Notes under the pieces: model-generated | Seen by the model: the letters and a program-made list of their open reading frames with translations, nothing else | Told to the model about the DNA's origin: nothing | Database searches by the model: none | In this document: in pieces, positions 8,208-15,306 of the stretch | Position numbering within the stretch: the stretch's first letter is position 1 | How the letters are laid out: each line of letters opens with the position of its first letter | Translations under genes and position numbers: made by a program | DNA from: Asterionellopsis glacialis | Lineage: Eukaryota; Bacillariophyta; Plagiogrammaphyceae; Rhaphoneidales; Asterionellopsidaceae | DNA: 15,306 nt | Direction of reading: 5' to 3' | NCBI GenBank assembly: GCA_014885115.2 | Contig: WKLE02003292.1 | Coordinates: 1-15,306 of the forward strand

Positions 8208-9940
8208 ATGACAAAACCTACTGAGCCCGACAATGAGCATCAAATGTCATACAGGGCTGAAAAAGCCCTCAAAGATGAAGCATCCGCTTCTACTAAAAAA
8301 ACAGGGTAATCCTATTCTTGCAAAGAAATGATAATTAAATTTGAAATGGCCATTACCAACCCCAGTCTTGCTCAAGATATTGGTCCACACCACATCGAAG
8401 TTCTTTTAGCAATTTTACACTATTTTGGTGACTCTATTGATATATTCAACAATAAGAGTAGGAAAATGTCACTCAAATCACTTCAAAATTGCGACTCAAG
8501 CAAGAAATATTTGTGTCATTACAATGTTCACATTATTCAAGGCAGAAGCAAAAACAAAGGCAAAATAATTATTTGTCATTGCATACCTTCAGAGGTCCCT
8601 TTAACCATGATTAAGAACAACTATCATGTAAATGACACCTTAAAACAATGTCAGTTATTCCTTCCAAGCCATGCATGGAAAGAAGATGAAGTTGATATTG
8701 TTCCCTTGGGCTGGATTTTAGGAGCTTTACCAGATGGAATGGACAACAACAGGTACACCGAATTTTTAAGTTACAAAGCATCTTCGTGTGGTCTCAAAAT
8801 ACCAAAAGCAAAACTGAGAATAGTGTTTACATCCCCATCAATTAATAACGACAATCGCTGCTTATCAACGAAGTCTTACAAAGTTCAATGCAGGAAGAGT
8901 GATGTGAAAAAAGTCGACTGGATTCTTAAACGTTTCACAGGATTAAACGACGGCAATCATTGACATATTTATGTAAAGTTCAGGACAAAATATTCACATC
9001 CCATTGCATATCACACCGCTAACAACAAACAAAACAAAATACTTGTCGTGACTTCAAGAATCTTGCCTATCCATGGATGCACTCACGATATGATGTTCTA
9101 TATTTCCAATAAGTTAAAAAAAACACCCCAGGTGTCTTTCACTTATGCGAAACAAAAAACACCTCTCAACGTGGCAGGTAGAATGTTATTACCAATGTTG
9201 CTAATTTCAGCAAAGTAAAAAATAGCATTGCAATTCTTTTGGAATCATCATTACAAAATGATATCCCTGAAGACGCTCTTATGTCTTGACCGGCTAATTT
9301 TCCTCCACTCCAAATCCAACCAAACAAATTTTGGAATGACGATTCTTTGGGAGAAGATTCATATATTTCCATTTTTGAGCAAAGCGTGGGTTCAACCATC
9401 AGCAACTTGACAGATAATGACAACAATTAAGCACAGCCGCCATCTAATATCAAAGAATTGTTATCATGGGCCCATGTTGCAAGTGCCTTGAATAACAATG
9501 CAAGAGATACGACAATGAACATCTCCCCATTAACTATGGAAATTAAAAAATCATTGGAAGAAGATCTTCTTCAGAACTTATCTTCTGTCAACAAGTCATT
9601 AACCGAACAAGTCGCTACTCTAACAGAACAGAATAAAATCATGGAAGAAAATTTTTCCCAACAATACAAAGAAATTACCCAACAACTTCTACAATCCCAG
9701 GAGACCTACGCAAAGCAACTAGCTGAATCACAGGAAGAACACTCTTGACAAGTAGCTGAATTAATTCAGCTCCTCAAGGGTAACCAGGACAAAAAGCATT
9801 CGTCTCTCCCAACCACCCCTCCACCTCCTCCAAAGAAACTTAACCAGTCTGCCACTCCTACAAAACCAAGCCGCAGCTTAGTCCTTGATATGCTTAATAC
9901 TGCCGCATCCAACAACCATGATAATGAAAATGATGAGTAA
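8208..9940 (+). pseudogene. LINE ORF1 protein (gag-like, coiled coil)
   Basis: The start is the ATG at 8208, the first in frame 3 after the 5' UTR. The frame stays open apart from TAA at 8307-8309 and TGA at 8961-8963. Near 9185 the sense moves to frame 2, with stops at 9287-9289, 9428-9430 and 9746-9748, ending at TAA 9938-9940. That is about 577 codons in all. The N-terminal two thirds have no domain I can name; VPLGWILGALP near 8704 is a notable hydrophobic stretch. From about 9540 to 9770 the protein is a Glu/Gln/Leu-rich coiled coil. It is followed by a PPPPPKK proline/lysine stretch near 9820 and an acidic end. ORF1 proteins of LINEs bind element RNA and multimerise through coiled coils, which fits here. 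The function is inferred from position and shape only. Confidence 0.72.
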
Positions 9941-11975
9941 TACAGGGCAAACATCTCTCCATCACTTTAACTTCACGACAACATCTCATAAAGTTCCACC
10001 TTCCACAACTACAAACTCAAATACAACTCACCCCACTTCATACAAACCGTTCAACGTTTCGACTCTTCATCAAACATTCATCCCTGAAAAAATTCCTAAA
10101 TATTCCATACATGAACCTATTGGTAAACCCATGGATTTAAAACCAAACAACACCACAAGACTATACTGTATTTACCTAAATGGTATTCACTTATCAAAAA
10201 CTGGCAGAGACTTACACAACATTTGTAATGTTATACTAAGAACTTACAACATTGATCAGTTTGTAGCTACCAAACCAAATCTTGATAATACAAAATATCA
10301 GGTCCGTGATTGTATTTAGGAAAGTATTAAGAATTACCTTGATCATGGGTGCAGCTGGCTAACTGGTTTGTCAATCCAAGCTTCAACTAACTACAAACCT
10401 GGAGGAATTCTGAGTATTGTTAATAAGTCTTTTTCCGGAAGAATTGTTACAGTTAATTCTGATTTCTTAGGTTGATGGATCCATCATGTCATTCAAGGCG
10501 CTAACCAACAAGTTTTTAACATTATTGCTTGCTATAAACCAACCAAATCTTCAAGACCGGATAGCCATCAAAAAATCATCGCTCACGCCCAACAAAAATC
10601 GATTCTTCAGTTGAAATTTGACACAACGGATTCAGATCCTCGCAAACATTTCCATCAAGATTTACATGCCCTCCTTACTACAATTGTAAAAACAAAGCAA
10701 GAAGTTCTTCTCCTTGGAGATTTCAATGAGTCGATTGATCAAGCGACTCCAATAAACATGGCAAGGTTGTGCGATGAGTTCAATTTACAAGATATCTTCT
10801 TTAACCAATAGGGCCATTCTGAATTCAACACCTTTCAAAAAGGCAGTCATCGTATTGATTACATGCTAGCAAGCACTAAATTTGCTGACTGTATTCGTGA
10901 TTGTGGATACAATGGAATTTCTCAACATTTGATCTCAGATCATCAAGGCTTTTACATTGATTTAGACACTACTAAACTGTTTGGGAACAAAACAACCATT
11001 CTAGCTCCCCTGGTTCTTCAAGGATTTGACAGTTCTAACAAGACTACCAATCGGAAATATATCGTTGCAAAATACAATCATCTACCACCAACGTTGAGAA
11101 ATATGATAGAGACATTTGAGACATGTACAACACCCAATCACAGATTGGCAGAATACGTTGACCGTTGTCTAACAGAAGCCTCCTTACATGCAGCATTAAA
11201 ATGTCAGAAACAAATTCAACCATTCCTTGCTTCAAGCATATTAGCACTAAAACATGAATATAATTTCCTCTGGAAAAGAATGAAAGAAATTAGAACAAAA
11301 AAGACCTTTGTACAAATGGATGATAGATCATTTCAAGGAAAACAATTTACGGATCCAATTGATTGCAACAAATGTAATTTTCATTTACACATATTAAAAT
11401 GACAAATCAGGGAAGCCAAAAGTAATCTGCACCAAGGATTTCACAAGCAAATAACCCAGGTTATCGAGGAAGCATTATTACGTGGAGATAATAAAACATG
11501 CACAATGCTTCGGAATTTGCAAAAAGCCAGAGAGATTAAAGCTATGTTCTCTAAATTGCATAAAGTCAGAAAGAATACTACGAAACAAGGCTTGAATGTT
11601 ATAAAAATCCCAACCAATAAACCTCATATACCGAAACTGGCAAAACACTGGAAGACCATCAAAAATCCTGAGGAAATTACTAAATACCTTATTCAATGCA
11701 ACCAAAAACATTTTTGACAAGCTAAAAACACCCCCTTCAATAAGCCCCCATTATCTACAGAAATTGATTTCAAGGCTTCTACGGCAACATCTGAACTGAT
11801 TTTGGAGGGCAAATATCTTCCTGAAGAATTAGACAATATTTCTCACCTATTTATTCTACACATGCAGAGAGTCACGACACTTGATTCTATCTCATCTCAA
11901 CTCACAATGGACAAATTTGTATTGAAAATAAAAACATGGAAAGAAAGTACATCAACTTCACCATCTGAACTTATC
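9918..11975 (+). pseudogene. LINE ORF2, N-terminal endonuclease (EEP family) and pre-RT linker
   Basis: The first ATG is at 9918 in frame 3, overlapping the ORF1 end by 23 bp in the +1 frame. A threonine-rich leader gives way to an endonuclease/exonuclease/phosphatase fold: RLYCIYLNGI (start near 10158), a TKPNLD segment near 10269, YKPGGIL, LLLGDFNE (GDFN at 10716-10727), RIDYMLAS (near 10852) and LISDHQGFYID (SDH at 10935-10943). It would nick chromosomal DNA to prime reverse transcription. The TKPNLD Lys (AAA at 10272-10274) stands where a catalytic Glu is expected. Stops are at 10317, 10473, 10809, 11400 and 11715. A basic helical linker leads to KTWKESTSTSPS, which in this family precedes the RT palm. 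The sequence then breaks at about 11964-11983. Confidence 0.85.
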
Positions 11976-13210
11976 ATTCTCTAGTGGATAAAATGCAGAA
12001 TGATGCCCAACTGTGGAGTGATCTCTTGTATTTATCTGGTGGATTGTTGGAATTTAGCAAATGCCTCTACCATCTCACTGATTATGAATTCCAGAGCTCT
12101 GGAGAACCAATCCTGTTACCAAAGCATTCCAATGTTGACATCAAGTTACAAAATTTTGACAGGACATCAAGCAATACAATCCCCAATAGATCATCATACG
12201 ATGAACACAAAACTTTGCATTATTACAAATCACCAAGTGGAAACCAGACAACCCAGAAACTTGAGCTCCAAAAGCATAGCAATGCATTCGGCAAAATAGT
12301 GGACAATGCACCATTATCACGGAGTGAAGCATGGACCTTCTATTTTTGTATTTATTTACCAAGTTGTACTTACCCTCTACTGGCATCTTGCTTTTCTTTT
12401 TCTGATCTTCATGATATTCAGAAGAAAGCACTGAGATCCATGCTTGCAAAGTGTGGCATCAATCACAATTATCCAAGAGCAGTTGTTTTTGGCCCAGCAA
12501 TATTGGGCAGCCTTTCCTTTAGACACTTATACAACGAACAGACCATACAACAGATTCTTTTATTTCTTAAACATTGGAGAACAGATAGTACTCCAGGTCA
12601 GATGCTCAAGATTGTTTTAACCTGGTGCCAATTTCAGGCTGGTACAAGCACATTTCTCCTCAAAGACACCCATACACAGCTACCTCACCTAGAAAGCAAA
12701 TGGATATCTTCTCTCAGAACAGGATTACATCAATTGGAGGCATCAGTTACAACATTAGAAGATACCATTCCGCTGAGACAATGCATCCAAGATTCATATA
12801 TTATGGATCATGTCATCAAGTCTGACCAGTTTAACGACAATGAAAAAAAATGGATTAACTATTGCAGACTTTACCTCCAAGCGATAACAATTTCAGACAT
12901 TACCACTGCCAGAGGCACAAAATTAGACAAGAGCTTCCTTTTTGGAGAGACAATGGTAACCAGCAGCCGACCTACCTCATACAAGGTTAAACAATCCAAA
13001 CCACATCAATTGTCCTGGACTTTGTGGTGTAAGGCATGTAAGTTATTCGCTTTGAAAGACGGCACTCTTCGAACACCATTAGGTGCTTGGCTTCTACCAG
13101 CTCACAAATTAAGAAGAGCATGGCAGTTTTATCTATCTACTGATCATGAGAAATTATTGGTTTGTACTACGCAAGGTTATGAATTACATCACAAAATGCG
13201 GTACCTTTTC
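11976..13210 (+). pseudogene. LINE ORF2, post-RT (thumb/connection) segment
   Basis: Frame 2 is open from about 11972 to 13226 with no stop, the longest open reading frame in the window. It begins abruptly with QNDAQLWSDLLYLSGGLLEFSKC, which I recognise as the segment directly downstream of the RT YxDD box in this element type. A long conserved helical region follows (SRSEAWTFYF, ALRSMLAKCGINHNYPRAVVFGP, GWxL-like GAWLLPAHKLRRAWQFYL). The fingers and palm of RT, including the catalytic Asp box, are absent between the preceding part and this one. No function independent of RT is known to me. The lack of stops over more than 1.2 kb contrasts with the rest of the element. Confidence 0.78.
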
Positions 13211-13960
13211 ACAATAGGCCAGTCTTGAAAGATCCAGGTAACAGATATTTCCCTACTGAAGTTGCCCCATCTCTAAGAGGATGGAGGTTATCTAATACAC
13301 ATCAAGCAGGTATTCATATGGAGATTATTCCCAATATCCCCGTTCACACCAAGTTTGAGACATACATCACAACACTACCATGTGGGAACGGCATTTAATT
13401 CAAGGCTTTACCATTTTAGTGTCAATGCATAGCTTGAAACAGAGATTAGCTTTAAACAATCTAACATAGTTAGCAATGGGTCTGTCATCGAAGATCAAGG
13501 AGCATTTGGTTAGGTCCTTAGTTCCCGGGATGGAACAAGATTGGTGACATGCAGTGGACCAGCCTTCGGTTTCACAAGAGGTGGATCCTTTAGGGCAGAG
13601 GCTTACGGCGTTCTTTCATGGATGTTATTCTTCCTACAATTTACAAGATTTCTATTGATCTGTATCCCAACACTTGAAGAAATTAAAAATCAATCGCATC
13701 CTTACTTAGATGCCTATACTGATAATATGGGGGTTATCCAAAGGATTGAATCTTTATCATCTCATGGGTTCAAACCACCAAGTACGTCATTGATATTTGA
13801 CTGGGATGTGATAAACCAAATTTGCATAATTATACCAGATCTCCCACCAACGAATATGTCTCACACATAAAAGGCCACCAAGATGAAAGCATTCCCAAAC
13901 ATAAGCTCGACCTTCCTGCGCAGTTGAACATTGAGGCAGATACACTAGTAGGTTCTTACC
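13211..13960 (+). pseudogene. LINE ORF2, RNase H domain
   Basis: The sense passes through frame 1 (VLKDPGNRYFPTEV from about 13216), frame 3 (WERHLIQGFTIL from 13383) and frame 2 near 13465. There it reads SNGSVIEDQGAFG, a TAG at 13511-13513 (a Trp is expected), then VLSSRDGTRL. Type I RNase H acids follow: Glu in RAEAYG (13598-13600), Asp in YTDNMG (13721-13723), His in IKGHQD (13876-13878, now frame 1) and Asp in IEADTL (13939-13941). The first acid is changed: DGS became NGS (AAT at 13475-13477). The domain would remove RNA from the RNA/DNA hybrid. With frameshifts near 13205, 13385, 13465 and 13850 it is clearly dead. Confidence 0.85.
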
Positions 13961-14973
13961 AACGACTTCACAGCAACTACGCACGATCTTCTGTCCCACT
14001 GTTACCAGGAAATACTGCGCAACTCTCAGTTAAAGGAGTTACGATCACGTCCAAATTCGCCAGTCAACTGAGATTTCATATGTCTGTTACACCTATGATT
14101 GAATTCTTGGTCACTTGGAATAACTGGTCAACCAATCAATTTGATACCATTGACTGGGAGAGCCATTTGAATGCAACTAAAAGAAGTTCTCTTCCCAGAC
14201 CAACTCTTAACAAATTAATTCAGGGACATCTTCCTACATCAACAAGAGCTAATAGGTACAATCCTGATCATTCTACCATTTGTCCTGTGTGCCAGTTACA
14301 TGACAAGGATCAATGTCATCTCCTTACATGTTCTCACCCAACTCTGACAAAACACAGAAAAACTTTATATCAATGGATTTGACAACAATGCAATCTTATT
14401 CACTCGTCTGAAGAATTGAGGGATACGTTAATAGCATGTCTCGAACATACTCTAGATGGTAAACCTCTTGATTTTGATAATTCATATTTCCCTAATTTGA
14501 TTTATGAAGAGGGCGAACTCTGATGGATGCAACTTCTCTAGGGTCAATACCACCTTGAATGGGCATATCATCAGAACCTGTATTTGAGTCACCAACAGCA
14601 AACTAAATTGACTGGTACACACTGGGTCATGTGCATGATTCAAGAGACGTGGTCTTGGTTTCATGAATACTGGAAATTGCGACAGGAACTATTGTACGGT
14701 AAACACAACGAGAAACAAGCACAATATCAGCAAGACCAAGCTATCAAAGAAGTTTGCATTCTACATTCCATGCGTGATCGCATTTGTGCAAATGACAGAG
14801 ATATCTTGAATTCTTCCATGGATGCATTTACAACCCAGAATACTTTGGTCATCATCAACTGGCTAAACACATGGCGTCCTGTTATTCTCAACAGCCATAA
14901 TAGAGCCACTCTGAAAGTGATTACCAATGTGAAGTCAATTAAGTCATATTTCTTAACGGATCATCCTTCATAG
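13961..14973 (+). pseudogene. LINE ORF2, C-terminal region with CCHC zinc motif
   Basis: Frame 1 continues to the final TAG at 14971-14973. A CCHC motif begins at 14281: CPVC, eight residues, then HLLTC (C-x2-C-x8-H-x3-C). Such a motif is common near the C-terminus of LINE ORF2 proteins and is thought to bind nucleic acid. Stops lie at 14380-14382, 14521-14523 and 14539-14541. The last 130 codons form a Trp-rich, helical segment (THWVMCMIQETWSWFHEYW, then W-L-N-T-W-R-P) that I recall only from this element type and to which I cannot give a function. Confidence 0.75.
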
Positions 14974-15029
14974 GGAGCCTTAAACGGCTCCCTTTTCTTG
15001 CTAGGAAGAGGACTTAGTCCCCTTCTTAG
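14973..15029 (+). other. Two adjacent hairpins at the start of the LINE 3' UTR
   Basis: Hairpin 1 is GGGAGCC (14973-14979) with GGCTCCC (14986-14992), 7 bp perfect, loop TTAAAC, followed by TTTTCTTG. Hairpin 2 is CTAGGAAG-A-GGAC (15001-15013) with GTCC-C-CTTCTTAG (15017-15029), which has one mismatch, one G-T pair and loop TTA. Some LINE reverse transcriptases recognise a 3' stem-loop on their own RNA, so this is a candidate template-recognition structure. The rest of the 3' UTR to 15145 shows only a T9AA end (15135-15145). Confidence 0.7.
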
Positions 15030-15145
15030 TTTCCTCTGCACATATTCCAAGTATTTGGGACTGTGGGTAGAGTTTATCACGTATTGGAGAATACAGTTGG
15101 TAGACAGCTGCAGCAGTATAAAATAGTGATTTAGTTTTTTTTTAA

Positions 15146-15162
15146 ACTTTTATGCATCTCTC
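15146..15162. repeat. Target-site duplication, right copy (17 bp)
   Basis: This is an exact copy of 8064-8080, directly after the T9AA end of the LINE. On the minus strand it is coding sequence of the piggyBac-like transposase (E-R-C-I-K). Confidence 0.92.
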
Positions 15163-15306
15163 TAACTCCAAGTCATCTTGCCGTTGCCTATTGCGTTTAT
15201 CATTGCTTCCACAAATATCATAATAAAGCTTCACCGCTGCTGGATGAGGGATGTTTAGTTCTGTTCTTTTGGGCTCAGCATAAGGGTCTTCTTCCATGTC
15301 ATCAAC
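15163..15306 (-). pseudogene. piggyBac-like transposase, internal part before the LINE insertion
   Basis: From base 15306 the minus strand is open for 48 codons up to the target-site duplication: an acidic start, then NIPHPAAVKLYYDICGSNDKRNRQRQDDLELE. This matches the part of piggyBac transposases around the third catalytic acid (the Asp in 'x-D-K-x-N-R', plus 15199-15201, kept) and the following RQDDLELE. Continuing across the 17-bp repeat into 8063 and below keeps the same frame and gives the next conserved block of the same protein, so both pieces are one gene. The upstream two thirds, including the first two catalytic Asp, lie outside the window. Confidence 0.87.

Larger units (their letters stand above)
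8081..15145 (+). mobile_element. LINE-like non-LTR retrotransposon, full span but RT-deleted
   Basis: The element is 7,065 bp between exact 17-bp direct repeats. It has a short 5' UTR, ORF1 with a coiled coil, ORF2 with endonuclease, remains of the RT region, RNase H, a zinc motif and a C-terminal domain, then a 3' UTR with two hairpins and a T9AA end. No LTRs are seen. Target-site duplication plus an apurinic-type endonuclease fits target-primed integration. At least 14 in-frame stops (8 TGA, 4 TAG, 2 TAA) and several frameshifts make it a pseudoelement. The protein layout resembles large endonuclease-RT-RNase H proteins I recall from diatom genomes; this is from memory and not checked. The RT catalytic core is missing. 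Confidence 0.87.
7402..15306 (-). mobile_element. piggyBac-like DNA transposon, split by a LINE insertion, 5' part outside window
   Basis: Two minus-strand coding pieces (15306-15163 and 8080-7604) match consecutive parts of a DDE_Tnp_1_7 (piggyBac-type) transposase. They join in one frame when the LINE at 8081-15145 and one 17-bp duplication copy are left out. The 3' side of the element has AT-rich non-coding sequence ending at a TTAA-containing palindrome. The start of the gene and the other terminal repeat lie beyond 15306. The terminal inverted repeat cannot be confirmed with only one end visible. Confidence 0.82.

Noticed and set aside
12000..12299. 99-codon plus-strand frame overlapping the post-RT segment, plus minus-strand frames such as 12141-12449
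   Set aside because: They are shadows of the 11984-13228 frame, which carries the recognisable protein.
8307..14541. Alternative genetic code with TGA read as an amino acid
   Set aside because: TAG and TAA also occur in frame, true frameshifts are present, TGG is used normally, and one TAG sits at an expected Trp. Decay explains all of it.
14973..14998. GC hairpin followed by TTTT, like a bacterial rho-independent terminator
   Set aside because: The context is a eukaryotic retrotransposon 3' UTR, so a structural RNA role is more sensible.
1..15306. tRNA, rRNA, CRISPR array or novel defence-type operon
   Set aside because: No cloverleaf, rRNA core motif, regularly spaced repeat array or cluster of intact non-transposon genes was seen on either strand.

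Overview
The window looks like nuclear DNA of a eukaryotic alga, most likely a diatom. This is judged only from the character of the elements: two Ty3/Gypsy polyproteins, a piggyBac-like transposase and a large endonuclease/RNase H LINE-like element, all resembling families I remember as abundant in diatom genomes. I see no convincing host gene, tRNA, rRNA, CRISPR array or bacterial operon. Every coding segment is broken by stops and frameshifts, so this is a cluster of decaying, nested transposable elements.

Layout. (1) 2-4249, plus strand: Gypsy A, entering the window inside gag and running through protease, reverse transcriptase (RT), RNase H and integrase, with about seven frame changes, a 98-bp tandem duplication and two probable small deletions. 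(2) 4250-4431: AT-rich non-coding. (3) 4432 to about 4790: a GC-richer block with inverted repeats, probably the LTR/3' end of Gypsy B. (4) 7381 down to 4819, minus strand: Gypsy B, from just upstream of RT to the integrase C-terminus, its 5' part missing. (5) 7382-7407: a perfect inverted repeat made of TTAA units at the edge of a piggyBac-like element. (6) 7406-8080 and 15146-15306, minus strand: two pieces of one piggyBac-like transposase gene. (7) 8081-15145, plus strand: a 7,065-bp LINE-like retrotransposon with two overlapping ORFs, inserted in the piggyBac gene and flanked by a 17-bp target-site duplication.

How the pieces relate. The two piggyBac pieces join in the same reading frame if the LINE and one duplication copy are taken out, so the LINE landed in a piggyBac gene. 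That piggyBac element in turn abuts the broken 5' side of Gypsy B at TTAA, the piggyBac target. The simplest history is LINE inside piggyBac inside Gypsy B, with Gypsy A next door. It predicts that the rest of the piggyBac and then the 5' part of Gypsy B lie beyond base 15306. The LINE also lost the catalytic core of its RT, so this copy cannot be autonomous.
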